The notes under the pieces are model-generated. The model ran no database searches. It worked only from the letters and a program-made list of their open reading frames with translations, and was not told where the DNA came from. The position numbers and the translations under genes were made by a program. Below, in pieces: positions 1 to 8,337 of a DNA stretch of 14,099 nucleotides; position 1 is the stretch's first letter; each line of letters begins with the position of its first letter. The stretch is taken from contig JAHBMJ010002994.1 of NCBI GenBank assembly GCA_018398765.1, forward strand, positions 1 through 14,099, in the 5' to 3' direction. Source of the DNA: Chromera velia (Eukaryota; Sar; Chromeraceae).

Positions 1-58
1 GGGGGGGGGGAGGGGAGAGAGCCTCAGGGAGGGAGGGAGGTAGGGAGTTGTTCGGTCA
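1..58. other. G-rich contig end
   Basis: The window opens with ten G, then more G runs, including four closely spaced runs of two or three G in the first 50 bases. The plus strand could form a G-quadruplex. A homopolymer exactly at base 1, mirrored by the C run at the other end, is more easily explained as the place where assembly stopped than as biology. No telomere-like unit is repeated here. Confidence 0.6.
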
Positions 59-609
59 GTCAGTTGGTGATTAAGTCAGTAACTCAGTTAGTGAATGAGC
101 CAGCCTTTTTTAGCTATTCTTTTTTTTTTAATCAGGATGGAGGGAGACGCTAGGGGAGATGTCCATCTGATGTTGTAAATGAATGAATTCATCAATGGAT
201 GAATTCACACACTTTTGGTGGAAAGCCTCTTTACCCCGTCATGGTAGTGTGCATCGAAGAGGGTTTTTTTATGTTTTTTTGTTTTTTTTTTTCAAGTCCT
301 TCCTGCTTCCAGCTCCTTTCATTGGTCTCAAACCTGGGCTACCTTTTTGATAGAAGGGAGACATTGAAGAGGGCGCAAGGGCTCCGATCGAAAGGATGCG
401 CGGAATTCGAAAATCAGGTTTTTTTGTTTTATTTTTTGGGTGCACACCTACAGGCCGCGGATGTATGATCGAGGCCAGCCTACGAATTGTTCACACGCAC
501 ATGCATGCATACACCTCGATCGATATCCCTGAATTCATGTGTCTCTTTCTATATAATAATATTCTTTCAGTCTGACGTTCTTTCTTTCTCTCTTTCCTCT
601 GCCATGCGC
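59..609. other. No supported gene
   Basis: The short frames on both strands run through T-tracts and look like chance. Visible structure: imperfect GTCAGT/GTTAGT-type repetition around 50-105, a duplicated ATGAATTCA word around 182-208, and a perfect TGCATGCA palindrome at 502-509. If the minus-strand gene at 610-1449 is spliced rather than ended by TGA, its next exon would lie here, but I see no convincing acceptor. Confidence 0.5.
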
Positions 610-1449
610 TCACTTTCGGCATTTGCGGCAGCAAAAGCAGTTTGTGAGCACTTTCAATTTAAAATTAACGGTCCAAGGGATGTATGCACTCTCCCCAAAC
701 CCCAGTTCCATAGCAAGAGCGAACGTGAAATCCCAGCAGTTCCTCAAGATGAGCTTGTAGGAGTTCTTGTCGAATTCTCTCTGTAGCGGCACACCTTCCT
801 CCTCGTCGTAACAAGACTTGCAGCAGGCACACACTTGCTCGGCAATCTTATCGACGTGCTCAGTGAGGAACAAGTAGAGATCTGGGGAGCATCCCGTCTT
901 CTCCCCGAGAAACATGGTCAAAGGCGTGTCCGTGAGTCTCTGCAGGCAGCACGGATCAATCTTGATGTCGGTACCACCGCCGGCCTCGTGTGTATAGGCC
1001 TGTGGCGTCTGTCCATAGCCCTAGCCTGCCGAGCCGACGCACGCTTGCACAACCTCTTGGGTGTGGGGGTCGTACCACAGAGTGGTAGTACGGACTTCCG
1101 CAAGCTTAGACGCAAACGGACCCAGATAGAAGAAAGGCTTAAGGTTACATTTGTTGAAGGTCTCGTTCAGGCTCTCTTCCGAAAACACAAGCTGGAAGAT
1201 GACCTTGTACATAAGGCCAGGGAAGTGCTGGCCTGAGTGTTTGTTTAGGAGGACAAGCCTGGAGGGGTTGTTCTCGAAGTCCGTCAGCGAGAATCTGCCT
1301 GGCAAAAAGAATTTGTTTTTTCTGCTGGAGCAGAGGCAAAACAGATTTTTCAGCAAATTGATTGTATAAGTGGCGACACAGACGAGTACTGCAATCACAA
1401 GCCAGAACAGAACCTCTTGGAGGGTGGTACTGTCTGAGAAGTTCAACAT
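610..1449 (-). CDS. Membrane-anchored protein of unknown function, in-frame TAG
   Basis: I do not recognise this protein. Starting at the ATG at 1447-1449 the frame stays open for 279 codons except for one TAG at 1021-1023 (codon 143), and closes with TGA at 610-612. Residues about 13-37 are a hydrophobic helix (EVLFWLVIAVLVCV is its core) preceded by acidic residues and followed by a basic stretch (SSRKNK), which suggests a single N-terminal anchor with the rest on the cytosolic side. Both halves have ordinary globular composition. The second half has CACCKSC near residues 207-213, and the C-terminus is CFCCRKCRK, the kind of Cys/basic tail that can be lipid-modified (inference). The bases GTGAGC at 613-608 would also make a good splice donor, so the gene may continue to the left. 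The TAG may be a recoded codon, a nonsense mutation or an error. The frame upstream of the ATG closes at TGA (1492-1494). Confidence 0.6.
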
Positions 1450-1658
1450 GTTGAACAATATATATGTACAAAGGAGGCTTTCTTTGGGGCCTCAAAACAC
1501 TGGCGTAGCCATGTTCTTAACAGAAACGGGGTAGATGCTGACTTCACTTTCTTGTGTTTGCTTTGGGGCTGTTACTGCAGTTTTAAAAGAGGAAGACGGT
1601 AAGAAGAAGGAGAGACTTCCAGCACATTGAAGTTGAAGACTCAGTTTTTCCGGAAAAG

Positions 1659-1749
1659 TGCATGCATACGTAACGGAAAATTATTTCATGCGCATGCGAC
1701 GGAAAAAAATAAATATTAATTATTAAATCAAAAAAAATGTTTGCATGCA
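1659..1749. promoter_or_regulatory. Pair of TGCATGCA palindromes upstream of the anchor protein
   Basis: Perfect TGCATGCA occurs at 1659-1666 and 1742-1749, with related GCATGCG words around 1687-1697 between them. They lie about 210-300 bases upstream of the minus-strand ATG at 1449, a sensible promoter position. TGCATGCA and GCATGC are established ApiAP2-associated promoter words in apicomplexans; that they act here is inference. Confidence 0.4.
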
Positions 1750-1910
1750 TACATGATATACCCAACTGGGGTGAGTGCCTTAATTCGGCCCTCCAGGCAG
1801 ACCGATACACACCAGCAGGAGAACGAGTAAAAAAAAGGAAAGAGCAGGAACATAGAGTCAAGGCAGGGAGGAAAGAGAGAGGGGGGAACTGGGGAAGAAA
1901 GGACATACTT

Positions 1911-2008
1911 ACACACACACTTACACACACGCTTACATACACAGACACACACAGACACATTTATACACACACTTACACACACACTTACATACACACTTAC
2001 ACACACAC

Positions 2009-2045
<37 letters not shown>

Positions 2046-2111
2046 AACATACACAGACACACACAGACATACACAGACACACACACACACACATACACAC
2101 ACACACACACA

Positions 2112-2183
<72 letters not shown>

Positions 2184-2285
2184 TACACATACAGACAGAC
2201 ACACACAGACATACACAGACACACACACATACGCGCGCGCGCGTGCGCACATACATACACGCACGCACACGCACACACACACACA

Positions 2286-2325
<40 letters not shown>

Positions 2326-2539
2326 GAGAGAGAGAGAGAGAGAGAAACAGACACAGACACACACACTTGCACACACACACATACACACACACACACACAC
2401 ATACGCACACACATACACACACACAGCATACAGACATGCGCACACATAGACATACACACATACACATACACACACACACAGATACATACACAGACACATG
2501 CACACAGACACACGCACACAGACACACGCACACAGACAC

Positions 2540-2597
<58 letters not shown>
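1911..2597. repeat. Compound (CA)n microsatellite with (AG)n ends
   Basis: Nearly all of this block is ACAC on the plus strand with interspersed ACAG, ACAT and ACTT units. It has an AG run around 2324-2345 and another at 2572-2597, and an alternating purine-pyrimidine CG core at 2231-2250. All long open frames here read Thr-His or Cys-Val repeats and are products of the dinucleotide repeat, not genes. Alternating CA/CG sequence of this length is a known Z-DNA former. Confidence 0.95.
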
Positions 2598-3265
2598 GCC
2601 TTCTTGGGTTACCTTTTCCTTACAAACACACGAAATAAAATAAGCAAGCGAGAAACCAATGGAAGGGCTGAAATTATTGATAGCGTAGAAAACGTGTCAA
2701 AAACGACAGACTGAAGCGCCCCTTCCGACCGCTCCTTTGATGCCACTTCACTGCATGAGTAGAAAGCCGCACGCTGATTGTGGTTTCGCCTCTAGAAGGA
2801 GCAGAAAGAGGGAACAAAGATAGATAAATGGGACAGACGAGAAACAACGCAAATTAAGACAAGCACGGCCACAGACAAGCACAGAAAGGTGTGTGAAGGA
2901 ACACAGAGAGAGACAGAGCGTGCTTGAGAGACGGAAACAGAAACGCAGTCAGTCAGAGGCAGAGAACACCAAACAAAAATTGAAAGGCTGACAAAAACCC
3001 GGTAGACCATTGTTTTTTCGTCTTCGCATTTTTTTCTTTCTCATTTTTATTCTCCCAGTCTCACTCACTGTGAGTACAGACAGACTGTGATGTTTGTTTG
3101 TCTTGCTTTCTTTTGTAAGTTCCAAACACACAAATTTCCCTCTGCTTTTCCTTCGTTCTCTACCCTTTCGCTTGCACTCGTTGTGGTTCGAGAAAGACAA
3201 AATACCAGACAGGCAGGAAGACAAACAGAGAGTTCCAGAATCTGTTCGTGTCTTTCTATCTTCGT
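2598..3265. other. No supported gene; low-complexity flank
   Basis: 2790-2990 is rich in GACAGA-type words on the plus strand. 3012-3058 is a T-rich tract ending in CTCCCAG, followed 11 bases later by GTGAGTAC, which would be a plus-strand acceptor and donor framing an 11-base microexon. I see no protein frame that supports using it. The open frames here are short and compositionally biased. Confidence 0.5.
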
Positions 3266-3450
3266 GTCGAGGATTTCTTTCAGGGCAGGATGTCTTCTGT
3301 GCATTTCCACATCCTTCTCTACAGCAAGCTTAGTCCACGATTTGTTTCTCCCCCGAGGCGCTCCCGCATTTCACGGCCTGTCTATTCATGGGGATTATTG
3401 ATTCATGATATTTTCTGTACCAATCACGCAGAGGGTTCTGTTCTTCTCTT
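3266..3450 (-). other. Ambiguous minus-strand open frames
   Basis: Two adjoining frames look protein-like: one covering about 3330-3450 (containing RDWYRKYHESIIPMNRQAVK) and one, in another frame, about 3215-3317 (containing RRHPALKEILDTKIERHEQ). A CTAAG...CTGTAG acceptor-like sequence sits between them, but the reading phases do not join with any donor I tried. They could be exons of a gene downstream of the AWS-SET exons, or chance. No family is recognised. Confidence 0.2.
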
Positions 3451-3471
3451 TCTTTTTGGTCTCCCCTTTTG

Positions 3472-3785
3472 AGAGCCCTGCCCCAACACAAACACCTCTG
3501 CGCCTCACCGCGCAATTTGACAAGTGTGTGAGGGAAATTGAGAGAAAGAGACTCCGAGAAAGCACGGGTAACCGCTTACCGGAAGAAGGATCTATACATG
3601 AATGCCTTCTTTGCCAGGATGGAAACATTCACCGGTCATTCTACAGAACAATTGGAAGGCGTCTCATCCAATGGATGATACTTTTATGTTCACGACCGGA
3701 TGACAGAGAAACAGACACATCAAGAGAAAAAAAGAGAAAGAAAGAATCCTGCATTGTCTTTTATTTCTGGATCACTCGTTCATGA
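3472..3785 (+). other. Possible plus-strand exon or ORF, unknown
   Basis: A frame ending in TGA at 3783-3785 follows a pyrimidine tract that ends in TTTTGAG at 3472. Its middle part has charged, mixed composition (for example AQFDKCVREIERKRLRES, then a CLLC pair) unlike the surrounding low-complexity frames. There is no recognised domain and no good start codon after the acceptor, so this would have to be a 3' exon. The minus strand is partly open over the same bases. Confidence 0.22.
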
Positions 3786-4553
3786 AAGTTTATTTCCTGA
3801 TTTCGCGACTGACTGACGGAAGGAGGCACGGACACATAGACAGACATGTAATTCTTTTTGTTCTCCTTTGATAACCGACAGACGAATTAGTAGTTTTCTC
3901 TCTCATCCTGTTTCCAGAGAAGCAGATGATGACAAGCCTTTCCCTCACGAATCGGGGTGGCCATGAGCGGCTCAGAGATGGACGGTGCATTGCGCTCGCT
4001 CAGTTTCTTTCTGCTAAATTGGACATTCCACTTAGCGAGCTCACTAGAAGAGAGTGAGTAAGAGACCTTAGGAAAAAAGAGACATTGTCAAGTCTTAGAA
4101 CAAAAAAGGCAATGGAACACGAAGGATCTGGCAAAAAGACAGGCACGAAGAGCAAAAAAAGGCCCACACGTTTTTCACTTCTCTGTTTATGTTTTGTCGG
4201 ACCGTCCCCTCCAAATCATCCATGTGCTGATGAATGAAGACACACAATTGTGCTGGAGCCGTTTCTTGTTCGTAAGCACACGCATCTCTATGTACAAAGT
4301 GATGCATAGGAGGGCGCCGACAAAGCCGGAAAAAGACAACACGGGAGGAGACAAAAGCAGAGAGGAACACATACGTGACCAGACAGAGATGTGCGAAGAC
4401 GTAGAGAACGCCATGCACAAAGAAACAGAGACAGTCTAAAACCAGCGGAAGGCTCGCTGGCAGGCAGCTGGATAAGAGGCAAGGATCAGGAGAAGCGACA
4501 GCGAGGGCAGAGCTGCGTGAATAGAGGGGCTCATGTGCAAGCAGATAACCGAC
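3786..4553. other. Interval downstream of the SET exon, no assignable gene
   Basis: This is where the rest of the SET domain would be expected on the minus strand. A strong minus acceptor (TCTTATCCAG) ends at 4471, but none of the three frames after it reads as SET. Another minus acceptor-like site near 4013 precedes an open stretch (3905-4012, containing SEPLMATPIREGKACHH) that I cannot assign. The catalytic-core motif NHSC and the cysteine-rich post-SET were searched for by eye and not seen. Confidence 0.4.
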
Positions 4554-5501
4554 CACATAGGCATCCAGCCACTTTTTCCACTGGTACGACTTCTCCAGAA
4601 GCATCTCCCCGAGAAACTCGATCACCGGCTGTCCCTCCTCAACGGGCTCTGCAGTGAACAACCCGAGTCCCTGGTCCTTCTGGCCGACGAATGTTTTGTC
4701 CATCACTTTGACCTGACGGGGCACCTAGTAGAAACGCCTGTTCGCACAGTGCTCTTCGCAGGCTTCCCATAAATATGTCTTCCTGCAACGAGATAAAGGC
4801 AGGGCGAGCGCCACCTGTTCACAACCACGCAGCGTACAAAAACAAAAGAGAGGAGAAAGCAGAAACAGTGCTTTACAGAGAGCCGCAGGCAAGTTGCAGA
4901 ATAAGAAAATAAAAGTGGAAAACAAATACAAAAGGAGAAGGCAGCTAGGCAAGCAAGCTGCAGACAATTAAGCGCGAGCGGGTCTGCGGGAGGGAGACTG
5001 ACGGGGTGCACTCGACCCGGGCCGTGCTGTTTAAGCAGCCTTTGTCGCACTTTGCGTTCAGAAGTTTGCACTGCAAGACTTAAATGTGCACCAAAGTAAA
5101 GAAAAAGGCAGAAGATTGTGGTGGATCATTGAATTTGGCCACCCACATGACCTGTACCCTTTCCTTACTGTCATTCCATAAAGAATGATCATGGGCAGAG
5201 TAGCTTCACTTGAATGTCAAAGATCCGGCATCAAAAAGTAAGATTGGCTTGACGAATCGGAACTTAGAGAAAAGAGACAGACTGAATGAAAGAGAAAATC
5301 GGTAAGCAAGAAAGCGAACAAGGGGAAAGTAAATGAACAACGCTCCCCACCTGATAAAGCATGTCCTGCATGCTTTCTGCATATATTTTTGGAAGCCCGG
5401 CTTGCACAGTCTTCTTGTTTGGAACACACACATTTTTCTCAATCCGCATGTACGACTCGAGAGCCTCCTTCAATCGTTCAGTCTCCTCAAGAGGTGTCAC
5501 C
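4554..5501 (-). CDS. AWS-SET histone lysine methyltransferase, partial, in-frame TAG
   Basis: Three exons join in phase: 5501-5351, 5070-5003 and 4782 to about 4554, with acceptors ending in GCAG and donors GTGGGG and GTCAGT. The first encodes a helical leader (EETERLKEALESYMRIEKN). The second supplies CDKGCLNSTARVECTP and the third CEEHCANRRF, which together make a typical AWS zinc-binding segment. Then comes the start of SET, GLGLFTAEPVEEGQPVIEF followed by LGEM, which matches the GxG and xGE part of the family. AWS plus SET is the architecture of the SET2/ASH1/NSD class, which usually methylates H3K36; the substrate here is inference. A TAG at 4725-4727 falls between RRFY and VPRQ, in frame with both conserved parts, and no GT-AG pair removes it while keeping the frame. 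The exon end is uncertain (GTCGGT at 4553 is one candidate donor). The 5' exons and the catalytic C-terminal half were not found, so this may be a pseudogene or a gene whose other exons I missed. Confidence 0.72.
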
Positions 5502-5730
5502 CTGCAATATTTGAGAGGGAATCATTTATTGCGCAAAAGTGGCCTTCCTCTGTCTTTGTATTCGTTTTGTTTTCTGTCTGCCTACGACTACCTATGTATG
5601 CGTTTGCTATTGCCGCATCTCTCCGTCCGATTTTGCCCGAATAATGGTGTTCTGTCTTTTCACTCTTGCTTTCCGCCTTTGCCCGTCGCTATGTGTGAGT
5701 GCCGGCTAAGCTTCGAAGATACTCTCTCAG

Positions 5731-6224
5731 GGCTTCCAGGAGAGTTTGAAGAGCCTTCAACAGTCCCCTTTGACGGTCTCAGTTTCTCTCTCCCTTTGCT
5801 TCTCCCCCCTTTTCGCTCTCGATCCCCCTCCACTCTTTAAAATTTCTCTCCTCTTATCTCTACTTGTGCGCCCTTCTGCTCATCTCACTCTGTCTGCCTC
5901 GGGCATCCTCTCTCTTTCTGTCCCTTGGTCTGTCTGTCTGTCTGTCTGTCTGCCCAGCTGTCTCACAGCTTTCATCTCGTCGCTCTCCCGACAGTGCAGC
6001 AGCGTCTGGGACCGGTTCGCGCGCGACATCGCCCGGTTGCACATGAAGCAGTCGGCCTCGACCTATCTTAGGGACCCGGGTGTGCGTGCACTGGCTTCTC
6101 TCTCCTCACTTCAGTTGCATGGGGGTGCGTATGTGTCTGTTCGTGCATGTCTGTCTCTGTCTGTCTGTCGGTCTGTCTGTGTGTCTTCTTCTCTGCAGTT
6201 TGCTCGCATAGATCTCCAAACTAG
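5731..6224 (+). CDS. Possible small three-exon gene, unknown product
   Basis: The plus strand here has strong pyrimidine-tract acceptors. Exons 5731-5775, 5995-6079 and 6199-6224 join in phase (0, then 1) and end at TAG 6222-6224, five bases before the stop of the convergent AP2 gene. The predicted pieces are GFQESLKSLQQSPLT, then CSSVWDRFARDIARLHMKQS with a short extension, then a few residues. The middle exon has strongly GC-biased third positions. No start codon or 5' exon is identified and no family is recognised. The opposite strand of the middle exon is also open (containing CFMCNRAMSRANRSQ) and could instead be an exon of the SET gene, so the strand is not certain. Confidence 0.3.
5929..5953. 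repeat. (CTGT)n microsatellite
   Basis: About six CTGT units in tandem, ending at the CCCAG acceptor-like sequence at 5953-5957. A second, less regular TCTG/TCTGT array lies at about 6148-6184. Both act as pyrimidine tracts for the plus-strand acceptors that follow them. Confidence 0.9.
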
Positions 6225-6229
6225 TGGGA

Positions 6230-8118
6230 TCAGGGTTCCGTCGAGAAATTGGCTGACCGCAAAGGGAAGTAGTCAGCAGTCGGAGGCGTCTTTTTCGGAC
6301 ATTTTTTTCGCCTCTCAGCACAGATTCCATTTTTTAGGAAGTGCTGCCTGTGCATGAGGGCAAGGTTCTTCGCACCCACAAAGCCGTAGCAAGTCGCCTT
6401 GAATATCTTCCGCTGATGCTTGCTCAGGTTCGAATCCCTGCAGGAACAGACGTAGGCCACGAAAGAAAAAACAAAAGGACTCTTCGTCGATCACAAAACA
6501 TGAAGCGTCTCGCAATGTAACTCATTACTCAACCAGACGTAAAAGAAACGGAGCGATCTCTGCTTGCTCGCACTCGGCGCCCAGAGAACTAGGAGTGAAG
6601 GATTTGAAGAGTCAAGCTAAAGCTACGTTGGACCAACTTCCTTCTCCGACTGACCACCATGTAAAGTTCCAAGTCTGGTTGGTTTCTCGCCATGTCACGC
6701 CCTTTCTCGGTCTCTGTTTCTCTGACGCTGGAATCGCAGCTACGTCCGCTTTCGACTGAGGTCCCATCTTTAGGTCTGAGGCCGATATCCCCTTCAGGCA
6801 GTCTTCGTAGGGATTCGGAGGCTTCTCTTCCTCTCCCCTTAGGATGGCCGCCTCTCGCCCTCCGTAGCTCTCTGACTGACCCTCAGGCAGATAAACCGCC
6901 CACCTGTCTTCCTTGCTCACCTTCTCGTCTCTCAATTTTGTAGCCTCCTCCTCAGCCTTGTCACCGTACTGGGCAAAAGTGAATGTCCGCGCCCTTTTCA
7001 CATTCTTCTCGTCCCTCCATCTCACCTTAAACTCAACTTCCTCGCCCTCACGTGTGTAAGGGAACAGTCCATTTTGAGTCTCTGCAAGGAGAACAGAAAG
7101 ATAGATGATATGACTCAGCTTCGAAGAGATGATGCTCTTTTCATCCCGCTGCATGCAACAGATTTGATGCAGACTGACGTCTTCTCTTTTTTTGAGGCAG
7201 ATCCTTCACTGCTGCAGCTTGCTCACGGCCATCTCCATCTCCGGGAGGTTTAGAAATTGCTCTCCGTCTCTTTTTCATTTTCAAGTTCGCGGAATCTGCA
7301 AGACAGACAGGGAAGTTCCAGAGAAGAGTCATTGAATACTTCAAAACGCTGAGGAAGCGGAAGGGGGGAAAGGGCATACGGCCCTACGTACCCGCCGCGG
7401 TACTGCGACTACCAGTATCTTCACGAGCTACTGCATCTCCGGTGAGACGGGTCTCGAGCTCTTTCATGCGGCTGGTAGCGACCTCTCTCGCAGCTTCGGC
7501 CTCAGCAAGACGGGTCTCCAGCTCCTTGTTCCGACTAATGATGGCGTCTCTTTCGGCCTCTGCCTCGGTGACATGGCTTTCGAGTTCTTTCTCTCGATTA
7601 CTGCCGGCATCCCTATTGCATTCTGCTTGAGAGAGAGACACCTGACTCAAAAATTCCGCTGCCATTACGAACACACCTGCCCACAGGCCAAAACAACCGA
7701 CGAGACGGACGAACGAAGTATCCAATTGAAGATCACTTGAAAACAGGGCCTCACAGCTCACAAGCTACAAAAAAAGGGAAAAACGTTTTAAATGCAAGGA
7801 ATAGGCACGAGTCAAGGGAAATCAGACAATGTCAGACAGTCGCAAGGCGGAGTCAGTCCGCCAAAACGAGACGAGACGAGCTCAAAGGAGCAACCACCAT
7901 CGAAGAGGATAAACGAATTTTTTAAAAGCGGCCAGAAAATTCTGAAAGTGTAGGATGGAGGCGGAGCCGGTGAACCAACACGCGGGAAAGTCCCCTGAGG
8001 CGCGAATGCAAATCTGTACCGATGTTCCAGGTCGTCTCTTAGGCGAAGCTCCAGCTCGACGCCTGATACTCACTGCATGATCTGAGCTGCCACTGTCATA
8101 CGCCGTCTCCTTCTGCAT
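6230..8118 (-). CDS. AP2-domain (ApiAP2-like) DNA-binding protein, five exons
   Basis: Exons 8118-8074, 7764-7392, 7295-7179, 7081-6655 and 6437-6230 join with matching phases at all four introns and give 389 residues ending in TGA. Donors are GTGAGT, GTACGT, GTCAGT and GTCAGT; acceptors follow pyrimidine tracts and end in GTAG or GCAG. Residues 72-134 are three 21-residue coiled-coil repeats. Basic clusters at 145-151 (KMKKRRR) and 175-178 are likely nuclear localisation signals. A first AP2-like domain lies at about 190-233 (VEFKVRWRDEKN, then FTFAQYGDKAEEEA). A clearer second one lies at 305-356 (KGVTWRETNQTWNFTWW, then KIFKATCYGFVGAKNLALMH) and is split by the phase-2 intron inside Trp321. 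Residues 35-55 are unusually hydrophobic. The frame is also open upstream, so ATG at 8220 or 8163 are alternative starts; I prefer 8118 because TGCATGCA lies just ahead of it. A sequence-specific DNA-binding role is inferred from the family; the targets are unknown. The last exon could contain a further donor. Confidence 0.82.
7408..7596 (-). repeat. Triplicated 63-base coiled-coil unit in the AP2 gene
   Basis: Three consecutive 21-codon units share the pattern R-x-KELE-[ST]-x-[VL], then an Ala/Glu stretch and Ser at position 21. Twenty-one residues are three heptads, so the units stack in register as a coiled coil, a likely dimerisation region. The DNA copies remain visibly similar (AGACGGGTCTC recurs in two of them), suggesting fairly recent tandem duplication within the exon. 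Confidence 0.8.
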
Positions 8119-8148
8119 GGTGCAGTGCGGTGAGGGCCACGCCAAGCC

Positions 8149-8160
8149 TGCATGCATGCG
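8149..8160. promoter_or_regulatory. TGCATGCATGCG element at the AP2 gene start
   Basis: A perfect TGCATGCA palindrome overlaps a second TGCATGCG. It lies about 30 bases upstream of the preferred ATG at 8118, so it could be a core promoter or 5' UTR element. Since such words are bound by ApiAP2 proteins in apicomplexans, self-regulation is conceivable but not shown. If translation starts at 8220, the element is coding instead. Confidence 0.35.
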
Positions 8161-8337
8161 CATAGGTCCGCCATGGGTCCGCCGGCCGCAGGGCCTCCGC
8201 AGGTCAACAGGTCGATGCATGGGGAGGGTATATCCATGCAGAGGATTTCAGATATCGGGCAGTCTCTAGCTGTGGCATTAATTTTACAGCCTCTCAGCTG
8301 CAGACTCAGCACTTCAATCATCCTAAGTTATCCTTCT

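Noticed and set aside
1504-1512. CGTAGCCAT, resembling part of the dinoflagellate spliced leader
   Set aside because: Only nine bases match, the following bases diverge, and it is on the strand opposite the nearby gene.
1728-2714. Long open frames on both strands (up to about 325 codons)
   Set aside because: They translate the CA/GT and AG dinucleotide repeats into Thr-His or Cys-Val runs; no codon-level or protein-level signal.
4194-4439. Plus-strand frame with charged residues opposite the SET interval
   Set aside because: No acceptor or promoter context and no recognised domain; it is probably the complement of minus-strand sequence.
6427-6437. Perfect tRNA B-box (GGTTCGAATCC) on the plus strand
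   Set aside because: Flanking bases do not form a T-stem or acceptor stem, and the sequence is the reverse complement of the start of AP2 exon 5.
7441-7630. Plus-strand Ser/Arg-rich frame
   Set aside because: It is the antisense of the coiled-coil repeat in the AP2 gene.
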